Assembly (NCBI GenBank): GCA_945896765.1
Contig: CAMDEL010000003.1
Span: 1-22,200, forward strand
Length of the DNA: 22,200 nucleotides
Source: Singulisphaera sp. GP187
GTDB lineage: Bacteria > Planctomycetota > Phycisphaerae > Phycisphaerales > SM1A02
Reading direction: 5' to 3'
Below, in pieces: positions 6,593-14,394 of the stretch; within the stretch, counting starts at the first letter, position 1; each line of letters begins with the position of its first letter. The position numbers were made by a program, and so were the translations under genes. Below the pieces are notes generated by a model. The model searched no databases. It had not been told where the DNA came from and saw only the letters and a list, made by a program, of their open reading frames with translations.

Positions 6593-8198
6593 GTTTTGGA
6601 ATGATCGGCGCTTGATTGCGCTTGTATTGAGCGCGATCGATTGCTGCTGTCCAACGAGCAACTAATGCTCGATCCAAACCCGTCGTTTGTGCAATTTCTT
6701 CGGCGGATTTTTCATCGTCGACCCAGCCTGAAACAATTTGGTCGAGCACGGAATATTCTGGCAGCGAATCTTGATCAGTTTGATTTGGGCGAAGTTCCGC
6801 CGAGGGCGGCTTGGTCAAACTCGACTGCGGTATCGGCGGCTTTGAAAAACCAAGCGCACTTGGATTTGCATTCAGCCAGCTTGCGACAGAAAAAACTTGT
6901 GTCTTCAAGAGATCACCAAGCGGCGCCATCCCACCGCACATATCGCCATAAAGCGTGGCATATCCAACTGCAAATTCACTCTTATTCCCCGTCGAAAGGA
7001 CCAACGCACCCGTCGCATTGGAGAGTGTCATCAGAGTCAAGCCGCGCAGGCGACTCTGCAGGTTTTCATCAGTGATTCCAGCAACTTCTGCAGCGAGACT
7101 GATATTCGCACCCATCAATCTATATGCATCGTTGATCGACAAAACATCCGGAGGATTCATTCCAAGTCGCTTTGCAGAATCCATCGCATCGGTGCGAGAC
7201 TCCTCTGAGGAGAATGGACCTGGCATCGAAATGCCTCGCACATTCTTCGGCCCAAGTGCAGCAACAGCAAGCGCAGCGACGAGCGCGCTATCGATTCCGC
7301 CAGAAAGTCCAAGAAGCACGCCGTGATGACCAGTCTTACCAACATATCCCCGAATTGCGCTGGTCACTGCATGTGCGAGTTCTTCATCGGGAGGCATGTT
7401 TGCAGGTTGCGCAGATGTTGCAGTGCAATCCACAACAAGTACTTCCTCCCCAAATCTTTTGGCGAATGAACCTGTGCCATCTGGATGAAGAATGCAAGAG
7501 CCGCCATCAAAAACGAAGTCGTCATTCGCGCCAACGGCATTCACGCTTGCGATTGAAACTTTATTACTCGCCGCAGCACGTGCGATCAAATCGATTCGCC
7601 GACTTTGTTTTCCAAGGAAGAACGGAGATGCGCTTGGAACGACAATCACTTTGGCGCCCGCCTGAACTGTTTGTGTCAGCGGATCAATTTGATATCCCCC
7701 ACTTTCGCCGACATCCGCACCTTTCCAAAAGTCCTCGCAAATCAGAATGCCGACTTTCTCTCCTGCAATATCGATCACTATGGGCTCAGATCCGTGCGCG
7801 AAATATCTCGCTTCATCAAAGACGTCATAGTGTGGCAGAAGTCGTTTCGTATAAACGCGCTCGATCTTCCCGCCACGTAGCACAGCGCAGGCATTGGATA
7901 TCGGCAAAGAATGATTGTCGACGTGCCAAGGCAATCCGACAATGACAGCGAGATCACCCGCTCCATTTTGCGCTAATTGCTTCGCAAGATGATTCGCGGC
8001 GTCGCTACTCGCATGTGTAAATCCACTGCGCAGCAGAAGATCACGCGGCGGATATCCAACTAACGATAACTCGGGAGTGACTGCAATGTGTGCGCCGTCT
8101 TTTGCCGCGGCAACAGCGTGCATCAAAATCGCCTGAGCATTGTGTGCCAGATCTCCGACAACCGAATCCATTTGAATGAGCGCGATGCGCATAGGCAT
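6510..8198 (-). CDS. nadE: Glutamine-dependent NAD+ synthetase
   Basis: This 562-residue two-domain enzyme amidates nicotinic acid adenine dinucleotide to NAD+ with ATP, taking ammonia from glutamine. The N-terminal nitrilase-fold glutaminase has Glu43 (PELSLVGYPP), Lys118 (KRLLPHYDVFDE) and Cys154 (ICEDFW). The C-terminal synthetase has the ATP-pyrophosphatase loop SGGIDS (299-304) and STGNKSE further on. MPMRIALIQ starts immediately after the TAA of ilvA; the ATG two codons later (8192) fits equally well. It is the last gene of the pckA-ilvA-nadE run, and its final 83 nt overlap the convergent phosphoesterase gene. Confidence 0.96.
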   Translation of the reverse strand: MPMRIALIQMDSVVGDLAHNAQAILMHAVAAAKDGAHIAVTPELSLVGYPPRDLLLRSGFTHASSDAANHLAKQLAQNGAGDLAVIVGLPWHVDNHSLPISNACAVLRGGKIERVYTKRLLPHYDVFDEARYFAHGSEPIVIDIAGEKVGILICEDFWKGADVGESGGYQIDPLTQTVQAGAKVIVVPSASPFFLGKQSRRIDLIARAAASNKVSIASVNAVGANDDFVFDGGSCILHPDGTGSFAKRFGEEVLVVDCTATSAQPANMPPDEELAHAVTSAIRGYVGKTGHHGVLLGLSGGIDSALVAALAVAALGPKNVRGISMPGPFSSEESRTDAMDSAKRLGMNPPDVLSINDAYRLMGANISLAAEVAGITDENLQSRLRGLTLMTLSNATGALVLSTGNKSEFAVGYATLYGDMCGGMAPLGDLLKTQVFSVASWLNANPSALGFSKPPIPQSSLTKPPSAELRPNQTDQDSLPEYSVLDQIVSGWVDDEKSAEEIAQTTGLDRALVARWTAAIDRAQYKRNQAPIIPKLSARAFGPGRRMPLAMRCRLVDDSSAV

Positions 8199-9455
8199 TT
8201 AAATCGCTGCGATATTTCGCAGGCCACCACGAGCGACAACTTCGATGTCACGGGCTCGCAAAGCGTGAAAGACTTCTTCACAGTGATCCGGACCCCGCAC
8301 TTCAATCTGACAAAGCACTTGAACCTTCGAGACGTCTGCTTCGCCAAACGCACGTTCATGAGAAACTTGCTTGATACTTGCGCCAGTCGAAGCGATTGCA
8401 GTCGCAAGATCTGCTAAGCCGCCTGGTCGATCACGAATGACTGCAAGAAATTGCACGAGGCGTCCATCGAGCATCAAACCGTGTTCGATGACTCTCGACA
8501 AAGTCGTTGGATCGATGTTCCCTCCGCAGAGAACAAGCACAACTTTACGGCCAGCGAGTTGAGGCAATTTTCCTTCCAGCAGTGCTGCAAGCGGAGTGGC
8601 GCCTGCTCCTTCGACCACTCCTTTTTCCAATTCGGCAATGCGCAAAATTGCTCGCGTAATTGCTTCCTCAGAAACAGTCACAACCTGTTCGATTCTGCTT
8701 CGTGCCACTTCAAATGCGAGCGGTCCAACTTCTGGAACAGCCAAACCATCGGCGAGAGAAGATTCGGAGGTCACTCGCACAGGATGGCCCGCTGCAAGCG
8801 CAGCAGACATGCTGGGACAGCGCAAGGATTCCACACCGATCACTTTTGTTGCGGGGCGCAAAGTTTTGGCGACGAGGCTGATGCCCGCGATCAATCCACC
8901 TCCACCAACGGGAACGACAATCGCATCTGGCTCGGGGCATTGCTCAAAGATTTCCAGCCCGCACGTTCCCGCTCCTGTGATGATGTGCGGATCATTGAAT
9001 CCGTTGATGTATGTCATGCCTTGCGAAGCAACAAGTTCGTCCGCATGATGACGCGCATCGGCGATGTTTTCGCCATGCACCAACACATTCGCACCAAATT
9101 CGCGGCATCGAACTTGCTTCACAAGCGGCGCGAATCGTGGCATGACGACTGTGACTGCAATTCCAAGCGCACGGCCGTGATACGCAAGCGCGAGCGCATG
9201 ATTGCCAGCGCTTGCAGCGATGACTCCCTTGGCGCGTGTCGCTGCATCCAACTGCATCAACGCATTTCGACCGCCGCGTTCTTTGAAGGAACCTGTGGAC
9301 TGTTGATAATCCAACTTGCACCAAACATTTGCATCACACAACTCTGAAAGCGCAGCGCTTCGCACGCATGGCGTTCGAATAATCCCGCTCTCGATCCGAC
9401 GCGCAGCTTCAACAACTTGATCGAATGTTGGGGTCGCAGTCATGATGGCGGACAT
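8199..9455 (-). CDS. ilvA: Threonine ammonia-lyase (threonine dehydratase) with C-terminal ACT domain
   Basis: This 418-residue PLP enzyme deaminates threonine (and usually serine) to 2-oxobutyrate, the entry step to isoleucine. Visible features are the PLP lysine in GSFKERGG (Lys58), the glycine loop VGGGGLIAG that holds the PLP phosphate, and LCGGNIDP near the end of the catalytic domain. A single ACT domain starts near residue 338 (VQFLAVIRDRPGGLADLA). The length and single ACT domain match the shorter form rather than the roughly 500-residue biosynthetic form with two regulatory repeats. An AGGAG (9465-9461) sits 5 nt before the ATG and overlaps the pckA stop, so translation is probably coupled. 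The biosynthetic versus catabolic role is not settled. Confidence 0.93.
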   Translation of the reverse strand: MSAIMTATPTFDQVVEAARRIESGIIRTPCVRSAALSELCDANVWCKLDYQQSTGSFKERGGRNALMQLDAATRAKGVIAASAGNHALALAYHGRALGIAVTVVMPRFAPLVKQVRCREFGANVLVHGENIADARHHADELVASQGMTYINGFNDPHIITGAGTCGLEIFEQCPEPDAIVVPVGGGGLIAGISLVAKTLRPATKVIGVESLRCPSMSAALAAGHPVRVTSESSLADGLAVPEVGPLAFEVARSRIEQVVTVSEEAITRAILRIAELEKGVVEGAGATPLAALLEGKLPQLAGRKVVLVLCGGNIDPTTLSRVIEHGLMLDGRLVQFLAVIRDRPGGLADLATAIASTGASIKQVSHERAFGEADVSKVQVLCQIEVRGPDHCEEVFHALRARDIEVVARGGLRNIAAI

Positions 9456-9463
9456 GTGATCTC

Positions 9464-11059
9464 CTATGCGGTGATTGGGCCTGCAGCACGAACCTCGTCA
9501 GTGATTGCGAACTTTGCATCGTTTGCACGGAATCGCATCGCCAAGTCTTTCGCCTTCAAGTCGTACGCTGCTTTATCTGCCCAAGTATTTCGAGGATCGA
9601 GAACTTCAGCAGGAACGCCTTCAACTGCCGTCGGCATCTGCAATCCAAAAATTGGATGCTTGACGAATTTCGCAGAACGAAGCGATCCGTCCAAGATTGC
9701 CGTGACGAATGCTCTGGTGTATGCCAACTTGAATCTCGATCCAGTTCCGTATGGACCGCCAGTCCATCCTGTATTCAACAACCAAACATCCGATTTATGT
9801 GTTGCGATTCGGTCGCGAAGCATTTCTGCGTACCGCATCGGAGGCCGAGGCATGAATGGGCCGCCGAAGCATGCGGAGAAATTCGGCATTGGTTCGGTGA
9901 CTCCCGCTTCGGTTCCTGCAAGCTTTGATGTGTATCCGTTGAGGAAGTAATACATCGCCTGTTCTGGAGTGAGTCGCGAAACTGGTGGCAGCACACCGAA
10001 TGCATCTGCAGTCAAGAAGATCACATTGCGTGGGTGCGATGCAACACTCGGCATTCGAGCATTCTTGATGTACGACACGGGATATGTGACGCGCGTATTT
10101 TCAGTCTTTGCAGAACTGTCATAATCTGGAATGCGAGTCGTCGGATCAATGACCGTATTTTCAAGCACACTTCCAAATCGAATTGCATCCCAAATTTCTG
10201 GCTCTCCTTCGCGCGAAAGCTTGATGCACTTCGCATAACAGCCGCCTTCCATATTGAAGACGCCCTTTTCGCTCCAACCGTGTTCGTCGTCCCCAACGAG
10301 ATCTCGATTGGGATCAGCCGAGAGCGTGGTCTTTCCAGTTCCAGAAAGCCCGAAGAAAAGCGCAACGTTTGAATGATCTTTACGATCGACATTGCACGAA
10401 CAATGCATCGGGAAGACCTTCATATCAGGCAGGTCATAATTCATCGCATAAAAAATCGACTTCTTGATCTCGCCCGCATATCGCGTTCCAACGATCAACA
10501 CAGTTCGTTTTTCAAGACTCTGTGCGATACAGACTGGACCTTTCGCGCCATACTTCGCTGGATCATCAAGTCGCAGACTTCCGGCATCGATAATTGTCCA
10601 GTCTTGCTTCCAATTGTTCAAATCTGTCGCAGCCGCATTGATGAACAAAGTCTTTGCAAAGAGACTGTGCCATGCTTCTTCAGTGAAGACAGAAACTTTC
10701 AGGCGAAATGCAGGATCTGCGCCGGCATATCCATCGAATCGGTACAAATGCTCACGACGACCAAGAGTTGCCAAAACTAATTTTTCAAGTGCATCGAAAT
10801 GTTCAGGCGACATCGGCTGATTCACTTTGCCCCAATCGATGTTGTTGTGAATGCCAGCGGAATCTTCCAAGAATTTGTCGTTTGGACTGCGCCCCGTTCG
10901 ATCTCCAGTATCGCATGCGAGCGCACCGTTGGCTGCAAGAGTTCCTTCACCTCGGGCAAGTGCATGTTCGACAAGAATCGCTGCGGAAAGATTGTTTAGA
11001 ATTTTGGCGGTGCCAAATGCGTGGCGTTGTGATGACGAAACGGCTGTCATAGTGCTCAT
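9464..11059 (-). CDS. pckA: Phosphoenolpyruvate carboxykinase (ATP)
   Basis: The enzyme converts oxaloacetate and ATP to phosphoenolpyruvate, CO2 and ADP, the committing step of gluconeogenesis. Starting at MSTMTAVSSS gives 531 residues, the normal family length. An AAGGAG (11071-11066) lies 6 nt upstream; 32 further upstream codons are open but lack this support. Motifs are RTGRSPNDKF (54-63, substrate binding), GLSGTGKT (237-244, P-loop of the ATP-dependent type) and GDDEHGW (257-263, metal-binding kinase-2 motif). It is the first gene of a three-gene operon, 8 bp before ilvA. Confidence 0.97.
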   Translation of the reverse strand: MSTMTAVSSSQRHAFGTAKILNNLSAAILVEHALARGEGTLAANGALACDTGDRTGRSPNDKFLEDSAGIHNNIDWGKVNQPMSPEHFDALEKLVLATLGRREHLYRFDGYAGADPAFRLKVSVFTEEAWHSLFAKTLFINAAATDLNNWKQDWTIIDAGSLRLDDPAKYGAKGPVCIAQSLEKRTVLIVGTRYAGEIKKSIFYAMNYDLPDMKVFPMHCSCNVDRKDHSNVALFFGLSGTGKTTLSADPNRDLVGDDEHGWSEKGVFNMEGGCYAKCIKLSREGEPEIWDAIRFGSVLENTVIDPTTRIPDYDSSAKTENTRVTYPVSYIKNARMPSVASHPRNVIFLTADAFGVLPPVSRLTPEQAMYYFLNGYTSKLAGTEAGVTEPMPNFSACFGGPFMPRPPMRYAEMLRDRIATHKSDVWLLNTGWTGGPYGTGSRFKLAYTRAFVTAILDGSLRSAKFVKHPIFGLQMPTAVEGVPAEVLDPRNTWADKAAYDLKAKDLAMRFRANDAKFAITDEVRAAGPITA

Positions 11060-11116
11060 ATTGGACTCCTTATGGGGTGAGCCATATAGGTTAGCACGGG
11101 ATCGCCTTTCGCTCCT

Positions 11117-11145
11117 TTGCGGAGTCGGCATAAGTTTCCTACTAT
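11117..11145 (+). promoter_or_regulatory. Predicted promoter of tRNA-His
   Basis: TTGCGG (11117-11122) and TACTAT (11140-11145) are separated by 17 bp. The expected start point is 8-10 nt before the tRNA. The matches to the sigma-70 consensus are moderate (3/6 and 4/6), but spacing and position fit well. Confidence 0.4.
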
Positions 11146-11160
11146 CTTCCTTCATCAGTT

Positions 11161-11234
11161 GGCGACCGTAGCTCAGTTGGTAGAGCGCCGGGTTGTGATC
11201 CTGGATGTCGCGGGTTCAAATCCCGTCGGCCGCC
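11161..11234 (+). tRNA. tRNA-His (anticodon GTG)
   Basis: The cloverleaf can be folded by hand. The acceptor strands are 11162-11168 and 11227-11233, T8-A9 follow, the D arm is GCTC-AGTTGGTA-GAGC, the anticodon arm is CCGGG-TTGTGAT-CCTGG (anticodon GTG), and the T arm is GCGGG-TTCAAAT-CCCGT. An encoded G at -1 (11161) faces C73 (11234), the identity feature of bacterial tRNA-His. CCA is not encoded. The fourth acceptor pair is an A4-C69 mismatch. Confidence 0.95.
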
Positions 11235-11250
11235 CTTGTCGAGTTTCAAT

Positions 11251-12021
11251 ATGCGTTTTCATTCGATTCAAACGAATCCCATTTGGGAACAACCGATCCC
11301 GAATCGTGCGGAAATCGAGCGTGCTCTGCAACAATGCTCGCCGAATTCTGGCGATTTTATTGTTCTTCCAGAACTTTGCGAAACTGGTTTTACGATGCGC
11401 AGCGATCTCGCTGCAACGGCGGATTCGGTGCAGTGGGGATCGCGCGTTGCGAAAACGCATAAAATTTGGCTGCAATGCGGACTTGCGCGGCGGCAACCCG
11501 ATGGCGGCATCGCCAATACTGCAACAATTTTTTCGCCAGATGGATCGGAAGTTGGCCAGTATCGAAAATGTTTTCTTTTTACACCTGGTGGCGAAGATCG
11601 TTCCTACTCCCCTGGCTCTGGCCCAGTTGTCTTTGATTGTGGCGGGGTGAAAATTGCGCCAATGATCTGTTACGACTTGCGGTTCCCCGAGTTATGGCGT
11701 CACGCGCTCTTGGGCGGCGCAGAAGTTTTTACTATGAGCGCGTGCTGGCCCTCGTTGCGATTGCGTCAGAAACATGCCATGCTTGCATCGCGTGCAATTG
11801 AAAATCAAGCGTGGGTTATCGCTGCCAATCGAACCGGAAACGAGCCCAATACGAATTATTCTGGCGGATCAACAATCGTTGACTTTCTTGGGGAAACCAA
11901 GGCGCTTTGCGCAAGCGAGCCAAGTTTTATCAGTCACGCGATCGACTTGGATGAACTGCGAACTTTCCGCGCAAAGTTCAAAGTCATATCGGACATCCAA
12001 AGAAAATTCCTTGGACTGTAA
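11251..12021 (+). CDS. Carbon-nitrogen hydrolase (nitrilase superfamily, omega-amidase/YafV-like)
   Basis: Starting at MRFHSIQTNP gives 256 residues; a TTG five codons earlier would abut the tRNA and adds nothing conserved. The nitrilase catalytic triad is visible: Glu41 (VLPELCETGF), Lys106 (YRKCFLF) and Cys140 (ICYDLRFPE). The ICYDLRFPE segment and compact length fit the omega-amidase/YafV group, which hydrolyses small omega-amides such as 2-oxoglutaramate and 2-oxosuccinamate in metabolite repair. Substrate assignment is inference. The gene begins 16 nt after tRNA-His, has no Shine-Dalgarno, and is probably co-transcribed with the tRNA and released by tRNA processing. Confidence 0.88.
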   Translation: MRFHSIQTNPIWEQPIPNRAEIERALQQCSPNSGDFIVLPELCETGFTMRSDLAATADSVQWGSRVAKTHKIWLQCGLARRQPDGGIANTATIFSPDGSEVGQYRKCFLFTPGGEDRSYSPGSGPVVFDCGGVKIAPMICYDLRFPELWRHALLGGAEVFTMSACWPSLRLRQKHAMLASRAIENQAWVIAANRTGNEPNTNYSGGSTIVDFLGETKALCASEPSFISHAIDLDELRTFRAKFKVISDIQRKFLGL

Positions 12022-12038
12022 AATTTCGTCTGATTGCA

Positions 12039-12066
12039 TTGACGGCTGTACCAAAGTTCGTAAACT
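12039..12066 (+). promoter_or_regulatory. Predicted promoter of the 192-residue hypothetical gene
   Basis: TTGACG (5/6 match to TTGACA) at 12039-12044 and TAAACT (4/6) at 12061-12066 are 16 bp apart, just after the amidohydrolase stop and about 60 nt before the ATG at 12134. It may also serve tRNA-Phe downstream. Confidence 0.4.
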
Positions 12067-12133
12067 TCTCCCACGTTTCATAGGTCGGTCTAGAAAGATT
12101 TATTGTGGGCCTCAATCAAAGTCAATCAACGTA

Positions 12134-12712
12134 ATGAACATTCTTGCATTGCCATCTGCAAAGCTGAAGAAGCATAAGACGATCACTGTTGTTGATCGCA
12201 CGAATTCTCTTCGCCGCGCATATTTTGCAAGTTCCATTTCGCACTCTCGCTGGAATGTCGGAGTGGAATGCGTGATCGCTCAAGTCAATTGGATTGATTG
12301 CAAGCGAGAGTCTCAACCAGAACAATGGGTGGAAGATGTCGTGATTGCATGCGCATGTATTCGAGGCGAACAGCAAGCATGGCATCACGTGCAATTTGCA
12401 AATACATGGAGACTGCGCGAAGCAGCCGAATTGCGACTCAGCCCAGAAAAAGCAAGCCTCTTGGTCGAGCGTTTCTGGAGGGTTTTACGCACCAATTCCC
12501 GCACGGCAAACTCCCAATGCTCGAACGGACTGCGAATGCAGAATTATCGCGGTGGCCAGATGCTCACGCGGTGGTTGCTCTCACAAATTCTGACTCAGAT
12601 CGAAGCACTACCTTTGGGCGCGAGCGTTGATGCCATTCTTGACACAATGCCCCAATTGCGTACTCTCGGTTGTGACGCTTCCGTTTCCGAACGGGTGCCG
12701 CAGGCAACATAG
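12134..12712 (+). CDS. Hypothetical protein, unrecognised, ending inside tRNA-Phe
   Basis: I do not recognise this 192-residue protein. It starts MNILALPSAKLKKHK at the first ATG after the preceding gene and its promoter-like site. The frame is also open upstream through the amidohydrolase gene, but that part is a shadow. The product is basic, with several Trp and Cys residues, a helical middle (about 96-125, LREAAELRLSPEKASLLVER) and a predicted amphipathic segment around 135-165. There is no signal peptide or clear membrane helix. The TAG stop is formed by U8-A9-G10 of tRNA-Phe, so the last 10 nt of the gene lie within the tRNA. A real gene is likely, because no strand offers a better alternative for 12022-12702. 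Confidence 0.6.
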   Translation: MNILALPSAKLKKHKTITVVDRTNSLRRAYFASSISHSRWNVGVECVIAQVNWIDCKRESQPEQWVEDVVIACACIRGEQQAWHHVQFANTWRLREAAELRLSPEKASLLVERFWRVLRTNSRTANSQCSNGLRMQNYRGGQMLTRWLLSQILTQIEALPLGASVDAILDTMPQLRTLGCDASVSERVPQAT

Positions 12713-12775
12713 CTCAGTTGGTAGAGCACCGCATTGAAAATGCGGGTGTCCCCGGTTCAAGTCCGGGTGTTGCCA
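12703..12775 (+). tRNA. tRNA-Phe (anticodon GAA)
   Basis: The acceptor strands GGCAACA and TGTTGCC pair perfectly over seven bases with A73. The D arm is GCTC-AGTTGGTA-GAGC, the anticodon arm CCGCA-TTGAAAA-TGCGG (anticodon GAA) and the T arm CCCGG-TTCAAGT-CCGGG. CCA is not encoded. The 5' end overlaps the stop of the upstream protein gene. Confidence 0.97.
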
Positions 12776-12805
12776 TTGGCCTTGGTTTCGTTGGGGCTTT
12801 ACTTC

Positions 12806-13318
12806 TTACGCAGTTTTTCCGTATCGCTTGTGGATCGACCGAACGGTCTCCACTCCCATTCCATCAATCGGATAATGTGTCTCCAACGCGCTGGAAAGTT
12901 CGTATGTATCAACAACGACGAAGAGCGCAGGCAAAGACAATACTCCGCTACAAAATCTCGAAGCCCGTGCTAAATGACCTGGTGTTGTCGCTGCGATCAA
13001 TGTTGCATTTTCAATCCGAAGCGGGAAGATTCGAAATTGCCACGCTTGTCGAGCAGTCACGAGTGCAGTTGCTGCCTGATTGACATAAGTGAAATCTGCG
13101 TCGAATGATGCTGAGAGCGCGCGATATTGATCGACCCACGCTGCTTCGATGAATTCTGGATCGATACCAAACATCTCTTCGCACAGAAGTCCGAAGGGGC
13201 GACCGATCTCCGCTTGGCGAGCCAGGACCGCATCGACTTCGCTTTGTCTCAACAATCCTTGTGCAACAAGAAGTTCTCCAAGTCGTGGAATGCGCGGGTG
13301 AATGTGAATGTTTGTCAT
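12806..13318 (-). CDS. Stand-alone MshEN-domain protein (predicted c-di-GMP binder)
   Basis: The 170-residue product starts MTNIHIHPRI; 38 open upstream codons are ignored because they lack support. Residues 12-35 read R-L-G-x2-L...V-x3-L-x2-Q (RLGELLVAQG...LARQ), and residues 41-64 (PFGLLCEEMF...VDQ) repeat the pattern in weaker form. The two 24-residue blocks are separated by exactly five residues, the known layout of the MshEN c-di-GMP-binding domain at the N-terminus of MshE/GspE-type secretion and pilus ATPases. About 100 more residues complete a domain of that type, but the ATPase is absent: the gene stops 30 bp from tRNA-Phe. The second block lacks the leading Arg-Leu. It may be a free c-di-GMP sensor or an adaptor for type II secretion/type IV pili; ligand binding is inference. 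Confidence 0.78.
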   Translation of the reverse strand: MTNIHIHPRIPRLGELLVAQGLLRQSEVDAVLARQAEIGRPFGLLCEEMFGIDPEFIEAAWVDQYRALSASFDADFTYVNQAATALVTARQAWQFRIFPLRIENATLIAATTPGHLARASRFCSGVLSLPALFVVVDTYELSSALETHYPIDGMGVETVRSIHKRYGKTA

Positions 13319-13440
13319 AGTTTGGTTCTCTTTCTCATAAGGCTCATCGGATGAGTCAAGGGGCGACTTTCGCAAGCTTGTAAATTTGTTGCTATCGAAA
13401 CAACATTTGGCGAATACACTCGATTCCGACATAAAAACTT

Positions 13441-14388
13441 ATGAATCTGCGAATCAATACGCTTTCAAAGAACGCCCAAAGTTGGCTCAAGTCCCCCGCC
13501 GCTGCAGGAATGGGGCAAATGTCCAAGCGATTGACTCGCTCGATACCCAATTCAAGACTGCACACATCACTGCTTCGTGAAGTGTTGCTTGCAAAGCGAC
13601 TCAGTGCTGAGGGCTTCACCGTGCGCAGCGAAATCCCCACGCAAGCAGGTCGATCCTGCGATCTTGTCGCAGTCCGAGGATCGCTCGTTTTGCACTTGCA
13701 CGTGAAGTGCATGGACGCAGACGATGATCTGACTCAACCACGGTCGCCGCGCATTCCATCTGCGATTCGATCTCTAGAGAATGTCGATCGCCGACTATTG
13801 ATTGAAGTCGAGTGGAAAAATGGATTGAGTTCAAGCGCACTGCGAATAACTGCAGATGCGATGAGAAATTTTCTTGGCCGTGCGGCAGTTGGAGATGAAT
13901 GCGTCGTGCGAAGTCGAAGCGGTGAAATTCGCGGAAGATGTCGAGTGCGTTCACCGCGTGATACAGGTGGTGTCTCATTGACCAGCGGTATCACCGATGA
14001 TCATCGACTTGCAGTCGATCGCGTGCGCCGACTTCTGCGTAAAGCGCGCGATCAATTTCTTGCGGGTGGAGAAAACATTATTGTTGTCTTCGGCCCCAAA
14101 TCTGCAAAATGGATTTTCTCTCAGGCACTTCTAGGCACACCAGTCGAACGATGGGATGAATATCCACGACGCGGAGAGCGCGTTGCTTTGGGCAATGCAG
14201 ATGATGGGTTCTGGTCCGGCGCAGGAAAGGCAGGTTGTGCAAGCGGCACTCTCAGTCGAATTGCAGTGTGGGCATCACTCGACTCTGTTCGCGATGATTC
14301 GGCCGCATGGATTCGAATTGGAGTCACCCCCGTCGTTCGCGGCGCATGCGCCGAACTTTTTCGACAAGTCCTGCCCACAAACCGCTAA
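13441..14388 (+). CDS. Hypothetical protein with possible PD-(D/E)XK-like N-terminal domain
   Basis: The product has 315 residues from the ATG at 13441; starts at 13510 or 13519 are also possible and would remove an unconserved-looking N-terminus. Residues about 44-90 show the spacing of restriction-endonuclease-like folds: E47 in LLREVLLAKRL, then GRSCDLVAV (Asp74), then LVLHLHVKC (His87-x-Lys89). In active nucleases the last element is usually E/Q-x-K, so His87 is atypical. The remaining 220 residues (Arg-rich helix about 190-215, then a GENIIVVFGPKSAKWIFS segment) match nothing I know. It is divergent from the MshEN gene and ends 6 bp from the convergent hflX stop. The gene is credible; the nuclease-like reading is tentative. 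Confidence 0.72.
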   Translation: MNLRINTLSKNAQSWLKSPAAAGMGQMSKRLTRSIPNSRLHTSLLREVLLAKRLSAEGFTVRSEIPTQAGRSCDLVAVRGSLVLHLHVKCMDADDDLTQPRSPRIPSAIRSLENVDRRLLIEVEWKNGLSSSALRITADAMRNFLGRAAVGDECVVRSRSGEIRGRCRVRSPRDTGGVSLTSGITDDHRLAVDRVRRLLRKARDQFLAGGENIIVVFGPKSAKWIFSQALLGTPVERWDEYPRRGERVALGNADDGFWSGAGKAGCASGTLSRIAVWASLDSVRDDSAAWIRIGVTPVVRGACAELFRQVLPTNR

Positions 14389-14394
14389 AGAAAA

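Noticed and set aside
7172..7945. 257-residue open frame antisense to nadE
   Set aside because: Gln/Arg-rich shadow frame of nadE with no family features.
8451..9347. 298-residue open frame antisense to ilvA
   Set aside because: Cys/His/Arg-rich, no motif, fully inside a convincing gene on the other strand.
11774..12133. N-terminal extension of the 192-residue hypothetical protein into the amidohydrolase gene
   Set aside because: This part is out of frame inside a gene with an intact catalytic triad; the ATG at 12134 follows a promoter-like site.
13343..13355. CTCAT-CGG-ATGAG hairpin upstream of the MshEN gene considered as an operator or terminator
   Set aside because: Only 5 bp, no U-tract, and chance occurrence is likely in 120 bp of intergenic sequence.
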